From DASQTB01 sp035642095 (GTDB lineage: Bacteria > Actinomycetota > UBA4738 > CALAEC01), in contig DASQTB010000047.1 of the NCBI GenBank assembly GCA_035642095.1, forward strand, positions 1 through 7,165: a stretch of 7,165 bases of DNA. Reading direction: 5' to 3'. Both the position numbers and the translations under genes were made by a program. Positions 1 to 5,119 of this stretch are shown here, in pieces (position 1 is the first letter of the stretch; each line of letters opens with the position of its first letter). The notes beneath the pieces are model-generated. The model was given only the letters and a program-made list of their open reading frames with translations. It did not search any database and had not been told where the DNA came from.

Positions 1-383
1 TCGTGAGCTCTCTGTGCGTCGTGGGCCCAGCCGCGACGCAGCTCGGCGACCGGGACACGGGGCGGGCCTGTTACCTGGAGGCCCTGGCCATCGACGAGGC
101 GTTCGGGGAACGGACCGGGATGGCCCTCAGCCTGGACAACCTGGCCGACCTGGAGATCGACGAAGGGTACCCCGTCCGGGCCATGCGCCTGGCCGGAGGG
201 TCGGAGGTGATCAAGGAAGGGGTGGGAGGCCAAGCCCCACCGGAACTGACCACGCTTCCCGATCCGCGCGAGCGCGCCCGGCCTCTCCTCTCCGAGGCGG
301 AGATCTCGGCAGCGTGGGAGGAGGGGCGGCGGATGGGCTTGGAGGCGGTCTTGGCGTACGCTCGCGAGCCGGTGGAAACCTGA
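1..383 (+). CDS. C-terminal fragment of a TPR-containing regulator (cut by left edge)
   Basis: The frame is open to the left edge and ends with TGA at 381-383; about 126 residues are visible. Two TPR-like helical repeats are readable (roughly residues 10-65, including LGDRDTGRACYLEALAIDEA and ALSLDNLADLEIDEG). A linker follows, then a closing segment with SAAWEEGRRMGLEAVLAYA. That ending (aromatic-x-x-G-R-x-M-x-L-E-x-x-x-x-Y-A) is typical of the C-terminus of large actinobacterial ATPase/TPR regulators (LuxR-, BTAD- or cyclase-type). The N-terminal effector domain lies outside the window, so the class cannot be decided. The GTG at 3-5 is probably an internal valine, because the protein would otherwise begin in the middle of a repeat. 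No gene follows on the same strand for over 500 bases, so this is probably the last gene of its unit. Confidence is good for the family type and low for any specific function. Confidence 0.72.
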   Translation, partial: VSSLCVVGPAATQLGDRDTGRACYLEALAIDEAFGERTGMALSLDNLADLEIDEGYPVRAMRLAGGSEVIKEGVGGQAPPELTTLPDPRERARPLLSEAEISAAWEEGRRMGLEAVLAYAREPVET

Positions 384-658
384 TGCGGCGGCTGGCGGCG
401 GCCCTCAGGGTCCACCCCGGCGAGGCCACGCTTGCCGTCTTCCCGGCCGCCATTGATCGAGTCGTGGAAGAGCACTCGCGGATCCAGCGACCTCCCCGGA
501 CGGCTGCCGCAGGTGTGACGTCAGCGGCGCAACGGGGGGCGTCCACGGCGTCTGGTACCTGGATGAGGAACGTTCGTGCTCGTGCGGTGCTCGCGAACGG
601 CGCGTCACATGCGGTCACAGGACGGCATGGACGCCCCAGCCGCTCCGGCAGACGTGCG

Positions 659-704
659 CGTCACAGCAGTGGATGTCACCCGACGGCACCAGCCGTCACA
701 GCAG
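659..704 (+). repeat. Direct repeat CGTCACAGCAG (two copies) within a GTCAC cluster
   Basis: CGTCACAGCAG occurs at 659-669 and again at 694-704, a 35-bp period. The core GTCAC also occurs at 604, 614 and 675, giving five copies in about 95 bp, all on the plus strand. The cluster stops just before the tRNA 3'-end-like segment. Repeated short words beside an att-like core could be protein-binding sites, such as integrase arm sites, but chance clustering in GC-rich DNA is possible. Confidence 0.45.
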
Positions 705-712
705 CAGTCAGA

Positions 713-733
713 GTTCGAATCCCACCCCGGGCA
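713..733 (+). other. tRNA 3'-end fragment, candidate att site scar
   Basis: The bases G-TTCGAAT-CCCAC-CCCGGGC-A map exactly onto tRNA positions 53-73: G53, a seven-base T-loop TTCGAAT (714-720), the five-base 3' strand of the T-stem (721-725), the seven-base 3' strand of the acceptor stem (726-732) and discriminator A (733). The preceding bases CAGA do not pair with the T-stem strand (only two of five pairs form). No GCCCGGG 5' acceptor strand, D-arm or anticodon arm can be found upstream at the right distance, so this is not an intact tRNA. Tyrosine integrases commonly recombine in the 3' end of tRNA genes and leave such a partial copy at the far end of the element. I infer an attachment-site remnant; chance similarity cannot be excluded. 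The parent tRNA identity is unknown. Confidence 0.5.
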
Positions 734-763
734 CTTCAAAGAGTTGGTTGCAGCCTTCTACGA

Positions 764-823
764 GCGAACCGAGTTCGCCCATGCGTACGTTTCCTACGGC
801 AGACGAAGGTGTTCGCGCCTTCG
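764..823. repeat. Two short perfect inverted repeats upstream of the secreted-protein gene
   Basis: GCGAAC (764-769) and GTTCGC (773-778) form a 6-bp perfect stem with a 3-base loop. CGAAGG (804-809) and CCTTCG (818-823) form a second 6-bp stem with an 8-base loop. Neither is followed by a T-tract, so they do not look like intrinsic terminators. They lie about 80-140 bp upstream of the ATG at 906 and could be operator half-sites or structured leader RNA. Confidence 0.35.
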
Positions 824-892
824 CAGTCCTGGTCCTGTGGGGTTGCCGTCGGGCAGGAAGGAGATCGACCTCGATCCACGAATGAGATCTGA

Positions 893-898
893 AAGGAG
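893..898 (+). promoter_or_regulatory. Ribosome binding site deciding the start of the secreted protein
   Basis: AAGGAG at 893-898 ends seven bases before the ATG at 906. An in-frame ATG at 882 lies upstream of this site and would add eight charged residues ahead of the signal peptide. The spacing and the signal peptide both favour 906. Confidence 0.75.
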
Positions 899-905
899 TC
901 ATGGG

Positions 906-1424
906 ATGCGACGCCCCGTGGTTCTCGCAACCGTGCTTGCTTTGACAACGAGTGCCATGTTGTTCACCGCAGCGGCCAATGCGGGCGACGACCCGTGGCA
1001 GGCGGTGAAGGCCGCGACCGCGCGCTATCACTCGTTCAAGCAGGCCCAGAAGGCCGGCTACACGGTGGTGGGGGAGCCCTGCGTGGCCGACCCGCTCGGA
1101 ACGATGGGGATCCACGCCGTCCACCCGGCGCTCATGGCGGACGCGGCCATCGACCCGCTACGTCCGGAGATTCTCCTGTATGTTCCGAAGAACAGGAAGA
1201 ACAAGCTGCGGCTCGTCGGGCTCGAGTACTGGAAGGCCGACGCCGACGGCGTGCTCACCACGGACGACGACCGGCCGTCGGTCCTCGGCCAGCAGTTCGA
1301 TGGTCCGATGCCCGGCCACAACCCGATGATGCCGGTTCATTACGACGTCCACGTTTGGCTGTTCCAGGAGAACCCGAGCGGGTTCTTCGCTCCGTTCAAC
1401 CCGAACCTGAGCTGCACGCCCTAG
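906..1424 (+). CDS. Small secreted protein of unknown function with conserved His/Asp/Trp motif
   Basis: The product is 172 residues. It begins with a classical signal peptide: MRRP, a hydrophobic core at about 5-24, and an A-x-A cleavage site ending ANA at 24-26. The mature protein is about 146 residues and has no membrane segment. Notable motifs are GTMGIHAVHP (65-74), LLYVP (90-94), VGLEY (104-108), and a dense C-terminal block, PGHNPMMPVHYDVHVW (136-151) followed by NPSGFFAPFNP (156-166). H70, H73, H138, H145 and H149 with D147 could bind metal. C59 and C170 are the only cysteines of the mature protein and could form a disulfide. From memory, similar secreted proteins with GxMGxH and HYDxHxW motifs occur in many soil bacteria and are left as hypothetical proteins; I cannot name a characterised member. 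A good Shine-Dalgarno site supports the start, and a hairpin follows the stop. The export prediction is firm; the function is unknown. Confidence 0.85.
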   Translation: MRRPVVLATVLALTTSAMLFTAAANAGDDPWQAVKAATARYHSFKQAQKAGYTVVGEPCVADPLGTMGIHAVHPALMADAAIDPLRPEILLYVPKNRKNKLRLVGLEYWKADADGVLTTDDDRPSVLGQQFDGPMPGHNPMMPVHYDVHVWLFQENPSGFFAPFNPNLSCTP

Positions 1425-1442
1425 CGACGACTGGCCTGGGGC

Positions 1443-1468
1443 GAGGGGTGACGCGTTCCACACCCCTC
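1443..1468. terminator. Bidirectional terminator-like hairpin between convergent genes
   Basis: GAGGGGTG (1443-1450) and CACCCCTC (1461-1468) form a perfect, GC-rich 8-bp stem with a 10-base loop. It starts 19 bases after the stop codon of the plus-strand secreted-protein gene and lies 18 bases beyond the stop of the minus-strand gene. Only a short TT follows on the plus strand, so it is not a textbook U-tract terminator, but GC-rich actinobacteria often use such hairpins. A second weaker stem (CCCCA 1490-1494 with TGGGG 1500-1504, loop GCGCT) overlaps the end of the minus-strand gene. Confidence 0.65.
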
Positions 1469-1485
1469 TTGCCGCTCGCCGTGGG

Positions 1486-1890
1486 TCAGCCCCAGCGCTT
1501 GGGGTTGGTCGACTCGACGTCGAGGTCAGCCCGGCGGTCGGAGAACCTGCCGGTGCCTCCTCGGTAGCCGAGACGTCCCTTCCCTCGCCAGGTGCCGTCG
1601 CCGGGCACCAGGCCGGCGTACTCAGCGGTCTCGGCGGTCTGGCCGTCGTCGAAGATGAACTGGGCACGCACGAAGACCCGTCCCTGGACGGTGGTCGGAA
1701 AGTGCTTCAGCGTGACGGTGCCGATCTGCTCCCCCCACTCGCCGTTCTTCCAGTCCCCTCCGATGTCTTCGTACAGGGGACTCTCCTGGAGCACGACGTC
1801 GCCGAACGTCGCCTCGCTGAGACTCGGCCCGATGCTCCGCACCTCGCCGTCGCTGATGGCGGGGAAGTCGTATTTCGTGTCCTTGACCAT
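1486..1890 (-). CDS. Small cytoplasmic protein, possible allene-oxide-cyclase/dirigent-like barrel
   Basis: The product is 134 residues. The ATG at 1890-1888 is preceded by a strong AGGAGGAGG, and starting further upstream would run through the promoter region. No signal peptide or membrane segment is visible. The chain alternates short hydrophobic strands with glycine and charged turns (GTVTLKHF 57-64, GRVFVRAQFIFDDGQ 70-84, GTWRGKGRLGY 99-109). It ends in GGTGRF (111-116) and then RADLDVES. The pattern of an early strand pair, a central xxFxF-D-DGQ strand and a late GGTGRF turn resembles the allene-oxide-cyclase/dirigent-like beta-barrel group seen in small bacterial proteins. That group normally ends in a GGTGxF/Y loop, but the match is by pattern only and no catalytic residue can be assigned. 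The gene is transcribed divergently from the nucleotidyl cyclase, with 91 bp between the two starts. That makes shared regulation plausible. The coding call is firm; the fold is tentative. Confidence 0.78.
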   Translation of the reverse strand: MVKDTKYDFPAISDGEVRSIGPSLSEATFGDVVLQESPLYEDIGGDWKNGEWGEQIGTVTLKHFPTTVQGRVFVRAQFIFDDGQTAETAEYAGLVPGDGTWRGKGRLGYRGGTGRFSDRRADLDVESTNPKRWG

Positions 1891-1894
1891 GAAT

Positions 1895-1903
1895 CCTCCT
1901 CCT
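1895..1903 (-). promoter_or_regulatory. Strong ribosome binding site of the 134-aa protein
   Basis: On the minus strand AGGAGGAGG ends four bases before ATG. The first AGGAGG has a seven-base spacing, which is optimal. The site fixes the start at 1890 and indicates efficient translation. Confidence 0.8.
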
Positions 1904-1919
1904 GTGGTGGCGACAGCCA

Positions 1920-1948
1920 AGCCTAGGCGGGGGTCACCGCCGAGGCAA
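1920..1948 (-). promoter_or_regulatory. Predicted promoter of the 134-aa protein gene
   Basis: On the minus strand TTGCCT (1948-1943) is followed after exactly 17 bp by TAGGCT (1925-1920). These match a sigma-70 type -35 (TTGACA-like) and the actinobacterial TAnnnT -10. A start of transcription near 1913 would give a leader of about 23 bases that contains the strong ribosome binding site. Confidence 0.55.
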
Positions 1949-1967
1949 GCGATCGAACGCGGTGGCC
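1932..1967. promoter_or_regulatory. Imperfect inverted repeat, candidate operator between divergent promoters
   Basis: GGTCACCGC (1932-1940) and GCGGTGGCC (1959-1967) are inverted copies with one mismatch in nine and an 18-bp spacer. A CGATCG palindrome (1950-1955) sits near the centre. The left arm falls inside the spacer of the minus-strand promoter, and the right arm touches the plus-strand -10 box at 1968. A regulator bound here could act on both genes. This is inference from position and symmetry only. Confidence 0.4.
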
Positions 1968-1973
1968 TAGACT
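1968..1973 (+). promoter_or_regulatory. -10 box for a leaderless cyclase transcript
   Basis: TAGACT fits the TAnnnT -10 consensus. It is followed by eight bases and then GTG at 1982, so transcription would start at or next to the start codon. No Shine-Dalgarno sequence precedes the GTG, and no good -35 hexamer is present. Both facts fit a leaderless message, which is common in actinobacteria. Confidence 0.5.
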
Positions 1974-1981
1974 GCAAGACC

Positions 1982-4900
1982 GTGCAGGAGGCCCGGAAGA
2001 CGGTCACCGTCGTGTTCTGCGACGTCGAGGGATCGACCAAACTGGGCGACCGCCTCGACCCCGAAACCGTGCGCCAGGTCATGATGCGGTTCTTCGAGGA
2101 GATGCGCATGGTCCTCGAGCGACACGGCGGCACGGTGGAGAAGTACATCGGCGATGCGGTGATGGCCGTGTTCGGCGTCCCTCAGCTGCACGAGGACGAT
2201 GCCCTTCGAGCGGTCAGCGCCGCCGAAGAGATGCGGACGGCGCTCGGCCGGCTGAACGACGAGTTCGAAGAACGATGGGGCTTCCGGTTGAGGACCCGGA
2301 TCGGAGTCAACACCGGGGAGGTCGTGGCCGGCGACCCGACGGCGGGTCAGGCACTGGTCCTGGGTGACGCCGTGAACGTGGCCGCCCGCCTGGAGCAGGT
2401 CGCACCGGCCGGGGAGATCCTCATCGGGACCGAGACGTACGCCTTGGTCCGCGACCACGTCGGCGTGGAGGAGATCGCTCCTCTCGAGCTGAAGGGCAAG
2501 CCGGACCCGGTCCATGCCCATCGCCTGGTCGGCGTCCGACGCGGCGTCGACGCCATCGGGGCCAGGCCCGACCCACCGCTGGTCGGACGCACCGCCGAGC
2601 TGGCGACCCTTCGGTCGGCCTTCGACCGCTCCGTGGCCGAGCGCGAGAGCGTGCTCATGACGATCATGGGCTCGGCGGGGGTCGGCAAGTCTCGCCTCTC
2701 CCGGGAATTCATCTCCGGCCTCCCGGCAGATGCCCGCGTCCTGCTTGGCAGGTGCCTGCCGTACGGGGACGGGATCACCTTCTGGCCGGTGGCAGAGATC
2801 GTGAAGCAGGCCTGTGGTATCAGCGACGACGATCCTCGGGCGGTCGCTCGGTCCAAGGTCGACGCCGCCCTCGAGGGCGCCGAGGCCGGTCCGCTGATCG
2901 CGGAGCGGCTGGCGGCATTGATGGGGGTTGGAGGGATGACCGCGGAGCTGCAGGAGACGTTCTGGGCCATCCGCAAGCTCCTCGAATGGCTGGGCACGAG
3001 CCGTCCCGTCGTCGTCATCCTCGACGATCTCCAGTGGGCCGAGCCGACCCTCCTCGACATGATCGAGTACCTCTCCTGGAGCCGGGACACTGCTCTGTTC
3101 GTGCTCTGTCTGGCCCGGCCCGACCTCCTGGACGTCCGACCGACGTGGGGCGGGACGGCCGCTTCGCTGTCCCTCACACCGCTCGACGAGGACGAGAGCG
3201 AACGACTGATTAGCTCGCTGGTGGCCGGCGCGACCCTCGACGAGCGGGCGACCCGGCGCATCGCGGAGTCCGCCGGCGGCAACCCGCTGTTCCTCGAGGA
3301 GATGCTCCGCATGCTCGAGGACGACGAGGTCCTTCAACGCCAGGACGGCCGGTGGGTCGTGACTCGACAGCTCACCGACGTGAGCGTCCCGGCGTCGATC
3401 CACGCGTTGCTCGGTGCGCGCCTGGACCGCCTCTCGTACGAGGAGCGTTCGGTGATCCGATCCGCCTCCGTGGTCGGCAAGGTCTTCTGGTGGGGTGCGG
3501 TCGCGGAGCTCGTGCCTCAGGGGGTCCGCCCGCAGGTCGGGAGCCATCTGCAGACCCTCGTCCGGAAGGACCTCATCCGGCCTGCCCAGTCGACCTTCGC
3601 CGGGGAGGATGCGTACCGTTTCCACCACATCCTGGTGCAGGAAGCCGCGTACCGAGGGACGCCGAAGGAGCTCCGTGCGGACCTCCATGAGCGCTTCGCC
3701 GGCTGGGTTCAGGGCGCGGCGGGAGACCGGACGGTCGAGTTCGAGGAGGTCATTGGCTACCACCTCGAGCGGGCGTACCAATTGGGATCCGAGCTCAGCG
3801 CCGGCGTCGAGGAATTGCGATCGCTAGGGCTTCGAGCAGCCCACCCCCTGGCTGCCGCCGGCGAGCGGGCGTTGGCCCGGCGCGACATGTCGACGGCGGC
3901 GGACCTGCTCGGACGGGCGGCCGAGCTGTTCCCGAACGATGCCGCCGAGCGCCGGACGGTCCTCCTGGCGCTCGGCGAGACGCTCGTGGAGACGGGCGAC
4001 CTGGCCCGAGCGGAAGAGATGCTGGACGAGGCCGAACGGCTGGCCACGGAGGCCGGCGATCGGGCGATGATGGCCAACGCGGCCATCCTTCGCCTGTACC
4101 TCCTCCAGTCGACCGACCCCAAGCGCTTGACCGAGGAGGCCCGGCGGACGGCGGAGCGGATGATCGCCACGCTCGCGGAGCTCGGCGACGACGTCGGGCT
4201 GGCCAGGGCGTGGCGCCTGGTGGGAGACCTGCACTGGGCTCAGTCCCGGTACGCCGCGGCCGACGAGGCGCTCGCTCGGGCCATCTCCCATGCACGACGG
4301 GCCGGTGATGCTCGGGAGGAGGCCGACTCCCTCGGTCGCTACGTGGGCTCGGGAGCCTATGGTCCGGCTCACGTCGGTGAGGTGGAGCGACGGTGCAACG
4401 AGCTTCTGTCGTCGTCCGGCGGGATCGGCGGACGGGAGGCGCCCGCCCTCCGCGCCTTGGCCACCGTTCGGGCCATGGAGGGCCGGTTCGAGGAGGCGAG
4501 GGAGCTGGCCGACCGGGCCCGGGCCATCCTGGAGGAGTTCGGGTTCCGACTGCGCGCCTCGTGGGTCTCCGAGACGACGGGGGCGATCGAGATGCTGGCC
4601 GGGGATCCGGTCGCGGCGGAGCGGGCCCTGCGCGCGGGGTTCGACGCCGCGGTCGAGGTGGGGGAGCAGGGCTTCCAGGTCACCGTGGCCGCGCTGCTGG
4701 CCCACGCCCTCGCCGAGCAGGGCCGGCTCGAGGAGGCCGATCGGTTCGTTACCCTCACTCGGTCCTCGGCCGCTGAGGACGACCTGGCCAGCCAGGTCCT
4801 GTGGCGGAGCGCCCGGGCCAGGATCCTCACGGCCTCCGGTTCGGCGGCGGAGGCCGAGTCGCTGGCCCGCGAGGCGATCGCGCTGGTCGAGCAGACGGAC

Positions 4901-5089
4901 GACGTCAACATGCACGCCGACACGCTCGTTGTCCTGGCCGGTGTCCTCGCGGCCGCCGAGCGAGCGGACGAGGCCGCCGACGTGTTCGATCAAGCGATCG
5001 GTCTCTACGCGGCCAAGGGAAACGTCGTGGCCGAAGGCACCGCCCGTCGACTTCGCGACGCGCTCCACGCCTCCGGAACCCGGACCTGA
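1982..5089 (+). CDS. Class III adenylate/guanylate cyclase fused to AAA/STAND-type ATPase and TPR-like tail
   Basis: The product is 1035 residues, probably a cytoplasmic signal-transducing enzyme that makes a cyclic nucleotide from ATP or GTP. The cyclase domain (about 6-183) opens with TVTVVFCDVEGST. The two metal-binding aspartates are D14 and D58 (in EKYIGDAVMAVFG), with K54 at the purine-contacting lysine position. N132 and R136 (GDAVNVAARLEQ) supply the transition-state contacts, so one chain has all catalytic residues for a homodimer. An ATPase domain follows: LVGR at 200-203, Walker A GSAGVGKS at 230-237, Walker B VVILDDLQWAE around 344-354, and a GGNPLFLEE motif near 432-440. From about 620 to the end is a helical, Ala/Glu/Arg-rich tail of TPR-like repeats. 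The GTG at 1982 is chosen because family members begin just before the first strand. The open frame to 1592 would cross the divergent gene and has no ribosome binding site. The domain order is common in Actinobacteria; the triggering signal is unknown. Confidence 0.93.
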   Translation: MQEARKTVTVVFCDVEGSTKLGDRLDPETVRQVMMRFFEEMRMVLERHGGTVEKYIGDAVMAVFGVPQLHEDDALRAVSAAEEMRTALGRLNDEFEERWGFRLRTRIGVNTGEVVAGDPTAGQALVLGDAVNVAARLEQVAPAGEILIGTETYALVRDHVGVEEIAPLELKGKPDPVHAHRLVGVRRGVDAIGARPDPPLVGRTAELATLRSAFDRSVAERESVLMTIMGSAGVGKSRLSREFISGLPADARVLLGRCLPYGDGITFWPVAEIVKQACGISDDDPRAVARSKVDAALEGAEAGPLIAERLAALMGVGGMTAELQETFWAIRKLLEWLGTSRPVVVILDDLQWAEPTLLDMIEYLSWSRDTALFVLCLARPDLLDVRPTWGGTAASLSLTPLDEDESERLISSLVAGATLDERATRRIAESAGGNPLFLEEMLRMLEDDEVLQRQDGRWVVTRQLTDVSVPASIHALLGARLDRLSYEERSVIRSASVVGKVFWWGAVAELVPQGVRPQVGSHLQTLVRKDLIRPAQSTFAGEDAYRFHHILVQEAAYRGTPKELRADLHERFAGWVQGAAGDRTVEFEEVIGYHLERAYQLGSELSAGVEELRSLGLRAAHPLAAAGERALARRDMSTAADLLGRAAELFPNDAAERRTVLLALGETLVETGDLARAEEMLDEAERLATEAGDRAMMANAAILRLYLLQSTDPKRLTEEARRTAERMIATLAELGDDVGLARAWRLVGDLHWAQSRYAAADEALARAISHARRAGDAREEADSLGRYVGSGAYGPAHVGEVERRCNELLSSSGGIGGREAPALRALATVRAMEGRFEEARELADRARAILEEFGFRLRASWVSETTGAIEMLAGDPVAAERALRAGFDAAVEVGEQGFQVTVAALLAHALAEQGRLEEADRFVTLTRSSAAEDDLASQVLWRSARARILTASGSAAEAESLAREAIALVEQTDDVNMHADTLVVLAGVLAAAERADEAADVFDQAIGLYAAKGNVVAEGTARRLRDALHASGTRT

Positions 5090-5119
5090 GGACTCCATGC
5101 CGGTCTTTGCCGTCCCTGC

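Larger units (their letters stand above)
384..905. other. 522-bp stretch without a convincing gene
   Basis: Open frames cross this stretch (for example plus-strand frames continuing to 892 and 1424), but they encode low-complexity Arg/Ala/Ser-rich peptides with no recognisable domain and look like GC-driven read-through. The first part (384-600) shows only scattered short inverted repeats, such as CGTTCG 571-576 with CGAACG 594-599, and a TGACGTCA palindrome at 516-523. The second part holds a cluster of GTCAC words, the tRNA 3'-end-like segment at 713-733, two short hairpins, and the ribosome binding site of the next gene. I found no convincing -35/-10 pair for that gene and no U-tract terminator after the upstream gene. 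Confidence 0.6.

Noticed and set aside
516..523. TGACGTCA palindrome as an operator
   Set aside because: An 8-base palindrome alone in a gene-free stretch, without a promoter or a second copy, is not enough evidence.
640..735. Intact tRNA gene ending at 733
   Set aside because: No 5' acceptor strand, D-arm or anticodon arm can be built upstream, and only two of five T-stem pairs form.
383..892. Open frame beginning with ATG overlapping the first gene's stop
   Set aside because: The peptide is Arg/Ala/Ser-rich with no family resemblance, and it reads through the tRNA 3'-end-like segment, giving the VRIPPRAL peptide typical of mis-annotated tRNA ends.
576..905. 110-codon upstream extension of the secreted-protein gene
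   Set aside because: It would bury a clear signal peptide inside the protein, and the Shine-Dalgarno site is placed for ATG 906.
1592..1981. In-frame upstream extension of the cyclase gene by 130 codons
   Set aside because: It would overlap most of the oppositely oriented 134-aa gene and cross its promoter. The extra peptide is unlike the family, which begins just before the first cyclase strand. The -10 box before GTG 1982 explains the shorter start.
1967..3781. 604-codon open frame on the minus strand opposite the cyclase
   Set aside because: It lies fully antisense to the cyclase and ATPase domains, whose motifs are intact on the plus strand. Its peptide is rich in Arg, Gly, Asp and Leu with no domain. 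Long antisense frames are expected in GC-rich genes.
5072..5084. Hairpin TCCGG-AAC-CCGGA as a terminator of the cyclase gene
   Set aside because: The stem is only five base pairs, lies within the coding sequence and has no following T-tract; too weak to call.
3824..5098. 424-codon open frame on the minus strand opposite the TPR tail
   Set aside because: Antisense shadow of the TPR-like region, low-complexity peptide, no ribosome binding site and no recognisable motif.
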